Shown here: positions 42,971 to 54,945 of the stretch, in pieces
Layout: each line of letters opens with the position of its first letter
How positions within the stretch are numbered: the stretch's first letter is position 1
Assembly: GCA_963576725.1 (NCBI GenBank)
Contig: OY755242.1
Coordinates: forward strand, 60,060,480-60,124,479
DNA from: Azorinus chamasolen
Taxonomy: Eukaryota; Mollusca; Bivalvia; Cardiida; Solecurtidae
Length of the DNA: 64,000 bases
Direction: 5' to 3'
Program-made: the position numbers and the translations under genes
The notes under the pieces: model-generated
Told to the model about the DNA's origin: nothing
The model's database searches: none
The model's input: only the letters and a program-made list of their open reading frames with translations

Positions 42971-45545
42971 TTTATACCTCCCCCTTTGGAGCATACAACT
43001 TTTGCTTTGTCTGTCTGTTTGTTTGTTTGTTTGTGTGTTGGTTGGTTGATTTGTTACCAACTTTAACGTTGGTGAAAATTGTGTAGCCACTGAACATGCA
43101 TAATCCAAACTTGGCATGCATGTGCAACTTATGCCTGGCGTCCATTACAGCGCCGAATTCTTGCCGAAGGGTTGCAGAATAAATTTTGCTCGATTCGGGA
43201 ACCATTCGGGATCAGCTTTGTATTCGTTGTCATTCGGTATGCATTCCGCATGTATTCGGGAAGTGGCTTACGAAGCGTTGCGGAATAGACGCCGAAGTGA
43301 TGCAGAATCATGCCGAAACCTTGAGAATTACCTCACGAATGCTTCCCGAATGGTTTCCGATCGTGCGGAAAGGTTGCGGAACCATTGCAGAACATACCGA
43401 AGGGATGCAGAATCGTTGCAGAAATAAGGCCGACGGGTTGCCGAATTGAGAGTCTGGGTATATAACGATGTCGCATTTTTGTGTTTTGGAGTGGAAAAGA
43501 TGTCTCGTTGGAGTGGAAAAGATGCTTGCCCTATATCTAGACTAGATTCATTCGGATTGAGCGGGGTTACCTCCGGCTCCCAACACCTAATGGGTAGTGG
43601 GTCGGAGTACATGGAACCATTATCATGTAATAAATACTGACAGTTCCTTTACGCCCTGATGTGCCGTCTTATGCTTGCTTTATACCCTTTTTTAAACTGT
43701 ATGTATTACCTTATCCTCCTCTCCATGCATGTTGTAATATTTCAATAAATGTGACTGGGGATTGCTTAAAAACATCTCATATTTAAATGAGAAATATTCA
43801 TGTCTATGTCAGTTCTTAATTACTATTACTCATGTATGTCTTATTTTCATTTCATATCTTAATTTGCATCCAAAGATAGTTCTTCGACTTCTATAGTACA
43901 AGCATATATCCACTTACACATATCCATACTATATGCACACAGCCTTATACTACAAAATAAGTAAGTATGTACATGAGAATTAATGTAAATAAATATTGAC
44001 ATATATCTATTATAGCTATAGATGTGTTATAAAATAACAAACTCTAAGGACCCTGTTTGGGTGGGTCAAACACGAACCCCTTTTTCAGAATATCCAGTGT
44101 TTGCAAAAGACAAGCACACTCTTTACAAGTATACTACTTGTAAAGGATACACACACATCTATATATTAATATTAATACAAATTCTGTAGACCCTATTTTG
44201 GGTGGGGTTCAAATACACTCTTAGCAAGTACTTGGGAAGAGCACACACACACGTACGCACACACATACATCTACATATAAATGCTTCCCTCTCATGTGTT
44301 TTATTTCGTTTTCGTTAAAAAAAAAATACGAGTATAAGGAATTGATAATATGCATGCTATTTTAAGGTTCTTTATACATGCATTAATCAATAGGTAGTTA
44401 GTAATGGAATGTATTTTGTTAAGAAGCTATTGTTTTAGTCGGTAAATAACTTCTAGCTCATGTTAAATAAGATCTTTTGTAACATCCGACTATAAGTAAA
44501 GTTTCTTGTATATTGTATTTTATATCTCAAAATCCTTTCGGCAATCCGATGACCGTCCTTTTTCAGATATTCATGTATATAAGTTTTGCTGACATCAGCG
44601 TCTTCTGAGACTATTCAGGCCCCAGTTTCACGAACATTCTTGAGTACATGTAATAACTTAGCTAAGTGTGTTACTTAAAAATATACCAGAACATAAACTT
44701 TCATAACTTAGTGTTTATTTTGTAAAATCAAAATTGTAAGACGTTTGCACAATTGTCATTTTAAGAATACATATTGTATTTGATAATAACTGAGGGTGAT
44801 CTAAATCAAAGACAACATTCAAGAATTTGTAACAAACTTTTTTTTTTTTACCAAATTCATTTTGGGTTTTATTAGATATTTCATGCACAAATTGTTATTT
44901 TCTGTTTGTCTAAGTATTCTGCTTAGATAAAACTTATATTCTCTATATGTAAGTATTAAGTATATGAATCGTTCATAATACATTCGGCATGTCTTCCGCG
45001 TGGATTCGGGAACCCTTCCGCGTCTTCGGGAAGCATTCGGGAAGCCTTCGGGAAGCATTCCGCATCGATTCGGCTTCAATTTGGAAACGCTCGGGGTGGA
45101 TAGGAGATCCCGAAGCCTTGCAGAATGACCCGAATCTTCCCCGAAGACACCGCGAAGGGTTCCCGAACGTCCCGAAGTGTTCCAGAAGGGTTCCAGAAGG
45201 CCCGAAGCCTTCCCGAATAAAAGATTCGGCGTCCAAATTTTAAAACTTTTAAAACTTGGATGCGAAATCGTTTTCGATCCCGATCAGTCCCCGAATCACC
45301 CAGAATGGTTCCCGAAGGGTTCAAGAATGACGCGGAAGGGTTCCCGAACATCCCGAAGGCATGCCGAATCATCCAGAATCTGCGATATCCACATTCGGGA
45401 ACCCTTCGGGAACCATTCGGCGTCCTAGTGGACGCCTGGTCTTATGGAGGCGAACATATTTAGGGGAAACGTATTAAGGTTAAAGTCATCAATCAAGGCC
45501 AAGATCATGTCGGCGGCATTGTGTTTTACAAACACCTCTTGTTTT
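42971..45545. repeat. TACCTCCCCCTTTGGAGC repeat, split by a transposon
   Basis: The left part (42971-43133) has TACCTCCCCCTTTGGAGCA, a TTTGTTTGTTTG tract and CCAAACTTGGCATGCATG. The right part (45441-45545) has GAGGCGAACATATTTAGG, TTAAAGTCATCAATCAAGGCC and ends TTTTACAAACACCTCTTGTTTTAG. Together they form one ordinary bivalve-type repeat. Confidence 0.75.
43134..45440. mobile_element. 2.3-kb transposon with 11-bp periodic subterminal arrays
   Basis: Ends CCTGGCGTCCATTACAGCGC and (inverted) ACCAGGCGTCCACTAGGACG. CTTATG is present on both sides (43128-43133, 45441-45446) as target duplication. About 300 bases inside the left end and 450 inside the right end are GC-richer strings of units such as CATTCGGTATG, CATTCCGCATG, TATTCGGGAAG at mostly 11-base spacing. 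The 1.5-kb middle is AT-rich with no transposase, so the element is non-autonomous; superfamily not determined. Small frames in the arrays are not genes. Confidence 0.82.
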
Positions 45546-45834
45546 AGTATGAGATGTCGTTTGGCTTCATATTCCATCACGCAATATATCAAAGAAACAG
45601 TAAATTACTAATAGTCCCCAAACTCCACCATGAATTCCACTGATCATAAACGTATATGAATCCCAACTTTTATATTGCAATTTATTCCTGAAAGTTTGAC
45701 TGACAGTATTTTGTTATTAACAATTACAAAATCAATTCTATCAGTGTTCTATCCTTACTAGGTCTATTTAAAATAGCTAAACGGAGATTACCCCTGAAAA
45801 TATACATGATCGGAGTAGACACTAGTTTACACCT
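45546..45834. other. no clear feature
   Basis: Possible eroded continuation of the piggyBac remnant to the right (minus-strand TPIMYIFRGNLRLAILNR at about 45812-45760), too weak to call. Confidence 0.35.
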
Positions 45835-45960
45835 TTTTCAAAACAAACTTTATTTCCATCAGGATGTTGATGGCCAGGAATGCCCTCATCTCTGGCTATT
45901 TCACATCAAATTTGTTGTCAAATGTAGTTTGCTGTGACATCTTCCAGGGGTTTTCTCTGA
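45835..45960 (-). pseudogene. piggyBac-like transposase fragment
   Basis: Minus-strand frame reads FDNKFDVK, stop, PEMRAFLAINILMEIKFVL. The EM(K/R)AFLAINILMxIK block is the start of the DDE_Tnp_1_7 (piggyBac) catalytic domain. Only about 40 residues survive, with a stop. Its presence matters because the TTAA-flanked hairpin families need a piggyBac-type transposase to move. Confidence 0.6.
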
Positions 45961-46479
45961 TTTTGGGGAAGGGGCATGGCCTTTTCGGAGGAGAAAAATA
46001 AGCGCGAAATGAATGCTTTAGGGGAAAAGTCAGAAAATATCAACATAACATTTAACATGTTCATATTTTCTCTATCAAGTGACAGTACATTTCAATTACG
46101 AGTATTTCATGCCGTTCTGAGTCTAATGGTGTTTTCTTGTGTGTTTTTGTCTACAACTCCATAGCTCTTGACTAGGCTTGTACTAAAATTGTAAACATGT
46201 CATCTATGACAAAAACTCATTATCAATCAGAAATCAAAGTAAATTTCACCATATTATCTATTACTGTTATTTCAAACCCGAATAAATGATGTCATAGATA
46301 TATCCCTTTTACTAGCCTTTTTTGCATGACTAAAGATTCCTGTTAATGGAATACACTGTTTGTCAGACAAAATTATTCGATAGGTATTGAACTTTAGAGT
46401 AAACATAGAACATGAGAAGGGTTAATGACAATACATATACATGTACGGTTCTTTTCTAACACCTTGAACGGGCTACGTG
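45961..46479. other. no gene recognised; HP-A tail fragment
   Basis: At about 46365-46425 CAAAATTATTCGATAGGTATTGAAC...ACATGAGAAGGGTTAA matches the tail of HP-A. Nothing else recognised. Confidence 0.45.
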
Positions 46480-46735
46480 TTTAACCAATTCCCTCCTAGC
46501 TATTATTAGACCCAACCTCTTTGAATAAATCTAACAAAAAGGAGAATTAACTATAGAAAAGGCGATTTTTAGAATTAGTAGTTGTAGCAGAAAAGTCTGC
46601 AACATAGTTTAGAACCCATTGTGATAAATAGAGCATTTGCTCCTATTGAACAAATGCTCTATTTATCACAATAGTTTCAAAATATGACTATTACAGGGGC
46701 GACAGAATGCGTCACAAGGATGGAATGTGTTAAAA
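46480..46735 (-). mobile_element. HP-B element, reverse
   Basis: TTTAACCAATTCCCTCCTAGC start, GAATAAATCTAACAAAAAGG, palindrome around TTTGCTCCTATTGAACAAATG, GGGGCGACAGAATGCGTCAC and GGAATGTGTTAAAA end. Confidence 0.8.
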
Positions 46736-47025
46736 CACAATAATACTATCGCATATTGTTATAGAAAACATGGTTTATATATGGATTAGACCTACAAAAA
46801 ACGATTTTGCACCAAATACCCCATCATGCACTATGTGTCACGAGCAACACTCCGATATTTAATTTTCCACATATACAATGTACAATTATTCAAAACTGCA
46901 TATAATTTGCCCTTCAAACTGTAGTTTCTGCGACAATGCCATGTTTTAAATATTGTGGCATCGATTAAAGGCTCTAAAGATTTTCAGTACTACGAAAAAT
47001 ACTTGTTTGATCTTTGTCGTTTCGC

Positions 47026-47086
47026 CTCTCTCTCTCTCACATACACTCTCTCTCTCACACTCCCTCTCTCTCTCCCCTCTCTCTCC

Positions 47087-47134
<48 letters not shown>

Positions 47135-47160
47135 ACACTGTCTCTCTTTCATACTCTGTC
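47026..47160. repeat. (CT)n microsatellite
   Basis: About 135 bases of CTCTCTCT with scattered CAC and CCC interruptions. Frames in all phases are artefacts. Confidence 0.95.
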
Positions 47161-47199
47161 TCCCATCCGATAAGTGTCAAACCCTCAACATCAATATCT

Positions 47200-47445
47200 A
47201 GATGTTACGGATAATAATTTCACATAGTTATTGGCGTATGAACTTAATACTCCATTTAATGGGAACATTAAAGGATCTTTTGATGTTGAGTGATGGAACT
47301 TTATAGACATGTACATTTATTAGCTGAACTTTTTATGGAAATTATTTGCTTTGACAAAATGTGTAGAACAGATCTATATCATGTGTAAAGCAAACATAGC
47401 AGGCACTCCTATAGGAGCCGGCTGATCTTGGTCTACTCTGTCTAA
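47200..47445 (-). mobile_element. HP-A element, reverse, degraded
   Basis: AAGCAAACATAGCAGGCACTCC-TATAGGAGCC and GATCTTGGTCTACTCTGTC at 47390-47440; upstream AT-rich tail recognisable only in part. Confidence 0.6.
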
Positions 47446-48758
47446 GCACGGTGTCTGGTTGTTGAAACTACACATAAATAAATATAAATCGAAAAGTAGT
47501 AAGGTCAAGCAGGCAAAGCCACATACAAGACGCAACCACCACCAAAACACCGATAGACTGCATGACAAACATACACACACAACCACACACACAACCACAC
47601 ACCCAAACGCACACTCACACACGAGATGAACACAGAAAACACCAAAAGACACACAAGAACCAGAGACAAACGTTCAACACATGAACAAAATCACAAGCAC
47701 AAAGATGCAAGGCATACAAAAGGAAGGGTGACAAAGAGAGTACCGCCTTGGCACGGTCAGTAGCAAAAACACCACTGGGGTTTAAACCGGTTTGCGGACG
47801 TCCTAACCTCACACTTCTCTCAAAGTCACCCTAGCTTTACAAATAGTGTAAATAAAGGTATCCCCGCTGGACTTACCCACAACATAGACGACGGCGAACA
47901 CAGGACAACATGTAAAACATAGCATAATAACTGTGACAATCCGTCAAATATGTACTCAATGACTTTGCTGAAGTCAGAGCACCTGCAGGTAAGCCGTTAA
48001 GGGCACGACAGGGAAAAAGTAATACATGAGTCTGGTAGGCTCATCATGTATCCAAGTTTAAGAGTATACCATCATAGAGTACTACCCTCGGCTTGTCATC
48101 GCGCAAGCAAAGAGGGAAGCGTAGCTACCGATCTAAAGATGAGATCTAATATTGGTGTTGGAGAAAGTTGGTATTTAATTATCATTAAACAATGATATCA
48201 ACTAACACTAACAAAAGAGAACGAAATAAAGAAAATGTCTACTTGAATCGAATATGAACATATTAAAAATTAACTTGTTTATTCACGTTATATTTTTTGC
48301 GTTAAAGTAAAGTACCTAGTTATAGTCTACTTTCAGTCCGAATGACCGCTCAGCCGACTGTACATTTACTCCCCTGGTCATTGAGTCATTGGCCTACAAT
48401 ATTGAGCACTGCTAACATATGGCGCAATTATGCAGCCGCAGTACCGGCGAGTGACCCTCACAGGTACCCATTTTAACCCCTGTGTGGAGAGGATGTGCGG
48501 GTGGGAGACACGGAAAAGCGTCTCTGAAATTTTCCGGGAGTTTACATACAAATTCGATGTGTTCGAAATAGCTGAGTCGAGTGCGTGGAAGACTGTCAAC
48601 ACTTTCTTTCTACCTTGCGTGAATTTGATCCCCGCTGCCGATACAATATTCTGTTTGTGGTTTCTTTCTGCTTATATTTGTTTTATATTGAGAAAATAAT
48701 TGAATATTAATGCAGATGTGGGTTTGTCTCAAAAGAAATGAACGGAGTTAGTTATTTT
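47446..48758. other. no recognised gene; one unassigned frame
   Basis: 47575-47640 is an ACACACAACCACAC-rich low-complexity stretch. 48430-48699 (+) encodes 89 residues (MQPQYRRVTLTGTHFNPCVE start; a hydrophobic end at FCLWFLSAYICFILRK) with no recognised domain and no splice or promoter support. CAGGTACCCATTTTAACCCCTG at 48460 looks like part of a dispersed repeat. Not called as a gene. Confidence 0.35.
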
Positions 48759-49213
48759 AACCTCTATTTATCTCAATGGTTTCAAAACTAGACAATCCCC
48801 AAAGTTTCCCTTTCTCTAGTGAATAGAGGATATGTCCCGAGTTCTGTCGCGAGATCACATGTTCCTAAACGAGCCTTAGAAATTGTCATTAAGCGAGCCT
48901 TGGCGAGCTTAATAACATTTTCTTGGTGAGTTTAGGAACATGTGATCTTAAAAGACAACGAGAATCAGATTCTTTTTCTCACATAACAAAAAGGTGTATT
49001 TTCGCCGTTTAAATGACATGTAAACATCGGTTTCCATGGTTTGACATGACGGCATATATGTTCTAAAGTGATCTTACACGTGTTACAGATCTTAACCCGT
49101 TGTTCTAACTCGGAGATAAGGGAAGGTATGTGAGAAATGCTTATATTCGGTAGTTTTATCTGATTTATTCAAAGAGTTTGGGTCTAAAAATAGCCTATGA
49201 GAGAATGGTTAAT
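48759..49213 (+). mobile_element. HP-B element split by a 0.31-kb insertion
   Basis: The left part TTTATCTCAATGGTTTCAAAAC...CCCTTTCTCTAGTGAAT stops at about 48827. The right part CTTATATTCGGTAGTTTTATC...TAGCCTATGAGAGAATGGTTAA resumes at about 49138. The insert contains a foldback, AGATCACATGTTCCTAAACGAG to GTGAGTTTAGGAACATGTGATCT (48860-48953), with TTAAGCGAGCC and GGCGAGCTTAA arms inside. Confidence 0.72.
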
Positions 49214-50904
49214 AACATTGAACGCCGGTTATATCTAATTCCAACTTGTATCTTCATGTAAACTATCTGTATTACATCGGTAAATTCATACACTTCATTA
49301 ATTCATATTTAGTTGTTCTCCAGATCGTTTATCTAGCGTAATAACTGTCAACACATACCGCCGGTCCGGCACGGTGATAGCTATTACGCAAGATTTAATC
49401 CATTAAGACGCGATAAGCGTTGTGTACAAATTACCTGTCAAAGTCACGTGATGTACTAAATCCCTTCGGCCCCCTTTCTGCAAGAGTTACAGTGTAGAGT
49501 TAGACAAAGAAACACGTGTTTAGGTCATGTTAGATTTCTAGTACTAGGAATATCCTGACTAAATTATTTTACTTTCATATAGTTACTTTTTACATTTGGA
49601 CTTGTTATTTTACTGTCTGTGGATTACCACTGTTATATATTACGAACTGGAATTCCAGGATACATAATAAACATATAAAATACTATCGGAACAGTTATCC
49701 ATCTACCAACTCCACATTCTACAGTTCTTCAACTATTCTACAAACGTTCTCTACAGCTTAACAACTGAGCTGTACTACATCTGTAAACCAAATCTGATCG
49801 CACTATGTCTTTCCTACCAAGCGCTATCTTCCCAAACTAATTCCCAAACTAATTCTATGTTTTTAGCATACATGTTATTGTCTTTCCGTCAATATTCGTC
49901 ATATGCATTTCTAACCTTTGGCTATCTGTACACCAAGTTTTGTTCCAACTTTGTCTTTCCTTACTAAATCATATTTCCATAAATTGATTTTTGGTGTTTT
50001 CAATAGCAATGGCCTTAGGTTTCCAAGAAATTGCCAACCTTTGTTTCTATGCTAGGATTCTGTACATACGGTTTAGGTAGAATATGCCCATTTTTCTTAT
50101 ACCTTCTGATCCTTCGAGATCATGAATTTCAGTACATCTTGTTCTGAAAAATGAATACTGCTTAAGCCGGTGCTAGGGGGCGTGAGCAGTGTTGCACTTT
50201 CAATTACTACTCATGAACAGACTCAATAAAACCGAGTCTGCAATTTTCTCTTTTTGTGTTGCAATTTTTGCTTTCGGGGGATCACCTCCCTTCAGAATTT
50301 ACCCAAAATATTGCCCAAATACCGTTTTAGTAACAGTGGCCTTCATTTTTGTTTAAAGATCTCTACAATGCAAAACAAATCTTGGTCTTCATGCACACTA
50401 TCATGTGCACTAGAGCCAGTTTCATATAGTGCCTTACAAAAGTTATTATGGCAGGAGACTGTACGAGTATGCTCATTATAGTATATGACTTCTCTGAACT
50501 CAGTATGTCCAAGACTAACTGCATGTCGTTCATTGTGGATCATACAGAGGATAACAGCGTCAGTCTACTCGTTGTGGTCGACTGCTGGGTGGAGATCTTG
50601 TACCGATAGCAGCCGTTGTGTTTTACATGGTACAACCGTGTTGTTGGTCTTATAGAATGTTTGATAAAAGTTACAATTAGTCTTTTAAAAAGCTCTAGTC
50701 ATTCTTCTTTGTCTGATTCTATTTTATTGCAATGAATAGAAACAGTAAGAGTTTAAGAGTGGATGCGTTTATTACGTAGAATCTGTAGGGTGATAAACAC
50801 GGTAGGCTTTGAACATGCGGGCAGTTACTAATATAGTCTAATTTAATTAATCATTTTCCTGTTCAATGTTCATGTAAAATAATGACTTGCGCAATTCAAG
50901 TATT
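49214..50904. other. no gene recognised
   Basis: 50150-50290 has GGGGGCGTGAGCAGTGTTGC and ACAGACTCAATAAAACCGAGTCTGC, the latter a small hairpin-like motif of a likely dispersed repeat. 49330-49520 (GCCGGTCCGGCACGG, AAGTCACGTGATG) is GC-richer and could be a promoter, but no exon is evident. Confidence 0.4.
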
Positions 50905-51375
50905 TATATATTTATGTATTGTATTAATTCCCTATTTTGGAATATTTTCTTCATTGTAAAATAATGACGTCATGAATATTTATGGGCTGAACTTTAAACG
51001 TGTTAACTTTTCAAGAAAATATTTTGCTTTCCCAAAACTGTTGAATTAGATCTATAACATAGTAAAAGCAAGCAGCTAGACCCTGATCAAACGGATCCTA
51101 TAGGAACTGGGTCTACGCTATTTCTAAATACGTGAAAAGATGTTTAAATGAGCCACACTTAACGTTTGTGCATATTGTATATCGCATAAAACTTATATTC
51201 GTATCTGGCTCGTTACACATTGCCCCATAAACTTACTCCATGAATATTCATATGAGAAATAATAACACCATAACTATTAGTTATATTTAATGTTATAATA
51301 TCACATAGACACCGGAAGCTTTTACCATGGCAGAATCATATTTATATTTATTTTATAAATTTATATTTTGATCAG
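50905..51375 (-). mobile_element. two degraded HP-A elements, reverse
   Basis: 50905-51150: ATGACGTCATGAATATTTATGG, GAATTAGATCTATAACATAG, TAGACCCTGATCAAACGGATCCTATAGGAACTGGGTCTACG. 51236-51375: CTCCATGAATATTCATATG, ACCGGAAGCTTTTACCATGGCAGAATC, cut off before the hairpin. Confidence 0.65.
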
Positions 51376-51379
51376 GCGA

Positions 51380-51530
51380 AGAGCTATGTACAGATAAAGG
51401 TGCGTACTCAAATACTAAAATCGTCATTTCTCCACCAAACCCTATACATGTATTGTGGCCACTGTTTAAAGAGTAGTGACACCATAGCGTTTGGTGGAGA
51501 AATAAAGAAGTTATTTTTTACTTTGCATAA
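51380..51530. mobile_element. HP-D element, degraded
   Basis: GAGCTATGTACAGATAAAGG end, ACTAAAATCGTCATTTCTCC, ACCAAACCCTATACATG facing CACCATAGCGTTTGGTGGAG. Confidence 0.7.
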
Positions 51531-51786
51531 TATATAGGCACATTGAAGCTAAACCTTCATTGGAATATCTTTTTGAAACCAATATAGAACAAGAAACCGC
51601 CAATGTCGGTATGGCCGGATTGCCGATTAAAGTGATATAGATGAACAGTCAATCATTATACATTTCTGCATCAGCAGATGCTGAAGGCATAATAAATAGT
51701 TAAACATATTCCAGTTGCATGTAATGAGGTCCTCATCATGACTCCACATGTTCAAAAGGTCAATCTAGAAATTCATTGAAGCATAA

Positions 51787-53650
51787 AAAACAAGAGATAT
51801 TTGTAAAGCATGTATACCCCCAGACCCCCTGACCTTTGATCTAGTGACCTCAACTATAGAGGTCATCTACTGGTCATGACTAATCACCACAGCAACTTTG
51901 ACGATCCTAAGCCAAACCACTAATCATTTATTGATCTGAAAACATTTCACAAGTTAAGGTAATGGTGACCTTGACCTTTGACCTAGTGACCTCAACAACT
52001 ATAGGGGTCATCTAGTACCAACCACCACAGCAAGTTTGAAGATCCCCAACCAAACCATTGAGCAGTTATTAATCGGAAACCATTTCATCAATTAAGGTCA
52101 TGGTGACCTTAATCTTTGACCTAGTGACCTCAAAAACAAGAGGGTTCATCTAGTTGTCATGACCAACCACCACAGTAAGTTTGAAGATCCTAAGCCAAAC
52201 GCTTGAGCAGTTATTGATTGGAAACCATTTCACCTGTTAATGTCATGATGACCTTGACCTTTGACCTAGTGACCTAAAAAATTAGAGGTCATCTAGTGGT
52301 CATGACAAACCACCACAGCAAGTTTGAAGATCCTAAGCCAAACCCTTGAGCAGTTATTGACTGGAAACCATTTCACCAGTTAAGGTCATGGTGACCTTGA
52401 CCTTAGACATAGTGACCTCAAAAACAAGAGGGCTCATCTAGTTGTCATGACCAACCACCACAGCAAATTGGAAGGTCCTAAGCCAAACCCTTGAGCAGTT
52501 ATTGATCAGAAACAATTTTACCAGTTACGGTAATGGTGACCTAGACCTTTGACCTAGTGACCTCAAAAACAATAGGAGTCATCCAGTGGTCATGACCAAC
52601 TACCACAGCAAGTTTGAAGATTCTAAGCCAAACCCTTGAGCAGTTATTGATCGGAAACCATTTCACCAGTTAAGGTCATGGTGACCTTGACCTTTGACCT
52701 AGTGACCTCAAAAACAGTAGGGGTCATCTAGTGGCCATGACCAACCACCACAGCAAGTTTGAAGATCCCAAGCCAAACCCTTGAGCAGTTATTGATCGGA
52801 AACCATTTCACTAGTTAAGGTCATGGTGACCTTGACCTTTGACCTAGTGACCTCAAAAACAAGAGGGTTCATCTAGTTGTCATGACCAACCACCACAGCA
52901 AATTTGAAGATCCTAAGCCAAACCCTTGAGCAGTTATTGATCAAAAATCATTTTACTAGTTAAGGTCATGGTGACCTTGACCTTTGACCTAAAAAACTAT
53001 AGGGGTCATCTAGTGGTCATGACGAACCATCACAGCTAGTTTGAAGATCCCAAGCCAAACCCTTGAGCAGTTATTGATCAGAAACTATTTCACCAGTTAA
53101 GGTCATTGTGACCTTGACCTTTGACCTAGTGACCTCAAAAACAATAGGGGTCATTCAGTTGTCATGACCAACCACCACAGCAAGTTTGAAGATTCTAGGC
53201 AAAGTCGTTTATTAGTTATCGATCGGAAACAAAAAGGTCAACCTGGAAATTCTCTAAGTCAATAAAGCGTAAAAACTAGGTCAAAAAAGGGTCACAATAA
53301 CCTACTAACTTATGACATTTAATGCGACCCTCATTATTAACCCACATGCCAAGTTTGGTTACTGTAGGTGTTATACTTTGGCTATAACTAACACAAACAA
53401 AAAGGTCAACCTGGAAATTCTCTAAGTCAATGAAGCGTAAAAACTAGGTCAAAAAGGGGTCATAGTAACCTGCTAACCTATGACATGTAATGGGACTCTC
53501 ATTCTGAACCCACATGCCAAGTTTGGTTACTGTAGGTATTATACTTTGGCTATAACTAACTCAAACAAAAAGGTCAACCGGACGGACGGCCGGACAGACG
53601 GACGGACGGACGGACGGCATTCGCAAATCTATAAGCCTGGATTGCGAGCA
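51787..53650. repeat. 146-bp tandem array rich in TGACCTTTGACCT
   Basis: Starts ACAAGAGATATTTGTAAAGC-ATG. About nine units of about 146 bases with GGTCATCTAGTGGTCATGACC, CCACCACAGCAAGTTTGAAG, CTTGAGCAGTTATTGATCGG and GACCTTGACCTTTGACCTAG, then a second unit type at 53220-53570 (AAAGGTCAACCTGGAAATTC). Ends in a GGACGGACGGAC tract and TTGCGAGCAATCCGGCC. A long bivalve-type dispersed repeat, not coding. Confidence 0.9.
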
Positions 53651-53759
53651 ATCCGGCCAAAAAGGTTTAAGTTGAAGAAAAGGAGACAGAAAGAAAACTG
53701 CTGTAATTCCGTAAAAAAACCCCAGGTTAAACCAAATTTATGAATAATATATAAACAGG

Positions 53760-54035
53760 TTTGGTACATTTTTGAAATGTCTGACAGAGATAATAAACGA
53801 TAAACTAGTTTAAGATCATCATGCCACAGCCAAAAATAGAACAATTTAAAGAAAGCATATCTTATTCGGGACCTTCCATATGGAATAGAATACCAAACTC
53901 AATACGATGTATGAACATTATTGGTAGTTTAACCACACACTTTACAAGTTGGATAATATTGAGTAATATTTGCATAAAGATATCCTGTCAAATAATTTTA
54001 AAGATGCTTGTAAACCTTAAATGTATTTAGTTATG
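53760..54035 (+). pseudogene. LINE ORF2 C-terminal fragment
   Basis: Frame from 53821 reads MPQPKIEQFKESISYSGPSI then WNRIPNSIR, matching the P(K/R)xExFxxSxxYSGxxxWNxLPxxIR end of CR1/L2-like reverse transcriptase proteins. Sequence before and after is decayed. Confidence 0.65.
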
Positions 54036-54235
54036 TAGTTACAACATAGATAGTAAACATAATATAATTGATATCATTCTATCATTTATCTTCTGGAACA
54101 ATACTATAACATTTTAGTACGATATAAAACTGTGCTTGGTGGTGTATCTGCATGGTAGGAATAGCCCAATCTCTTTGAAACCACGCGGATTGCGGCTCGG
54201 AACAGCATTTTGTGTCTCATTCAGTGTTAGTTGAT

Positions 54236-54930
54236 GTTTAAAACGCATTTCTTCTACATATTTTACTAGGACATTACTAGGACAAGTAAGGAAACGTAGC
54301 TAATAATTATCAATCGTAATGACTGCTGGCGTGGCCACAGCGTGTCGATCCTTCCACGTTGTTGTTACTGTCAGGACATTTTCGAATCCCTCCCCTTTCG
54401 AACATTAAATTTGTAAAATATTGGTTGAGGGGTATCCTGCAGGTATTTAGTTGAGCACCGTTCGTAGGCACTTGCTACAAAATTGACCTATTCTGTCTGT
54501 GAACCCATTGTCCTACATATGTAGGGCAATATCTTATGTTTAGTGTAATATACCTTACATAAACCCAATCCTTGTGGTTCTTGGTCGTAACTGTATGACA
54601 TATTGACACTGAACATATCATGCTTCATTTGAGTTTTGGTGGCATGAATGGGCACAAGTATGCCCACAGTATGCGTCTATTTCCCCTGTTTTACGGGCAT
54701 AAAAACGTACAGAAAGGATGCCTTTATTTATCTATATTTCTTATATTTATTCCATTTTTATTTTTATCGATATCTCAATCTTAAATTTCATTTGTTTTAA
54801 ATATTCTATACGCATTACATATATATAGTTTCGTACATGCAATTTAATCATGTGAATCGCTTTTGAACGCACATAACCTGTGTGAAAAGAACGCTATATA
54901 AATGTGGTACGTTAATAATGATAATAGTAA
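54236..54930 (+). mobile_element. 5'-truncated LINE 3' end, same family as 60025
   Basis: Begins in the last codons of the ORF (FKTHFFYIFY, stop), then TGCTGGCGTGGCCACAGCG-TGTCGATCC, parallel to TGCATTGGCCACAGAGTGTT at 61338. Ends GCTTTTGAACGCACATAACC and AGAACGCTATATAAATG followed by TAATAATGATAATAG, as the 62510-62589 tail. About half the untranslated region of the longer copy is missing. Confidence 0.8.
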
Positions 54931-54945
54931 AATTAAAACTATTTT

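Noticed and set aside
45177..45463. Frames on both strands of about 85-98 codons
   Set aside because: Subterminal 11-bp array of the 2.3-kb transposon keeps frames open by lack of stop codons; translations are periodic.
46946..47214. Arg/Glu- or Ser/Leu-rich frames in several phases
   Set aside because: All come from the CT microsatellite.
51829..53640. CRISPR-like regular repeats
   Set aside because: Units are continuous tandem repeats without unique spacers in a eukaryotic repeat family; no cas genes.
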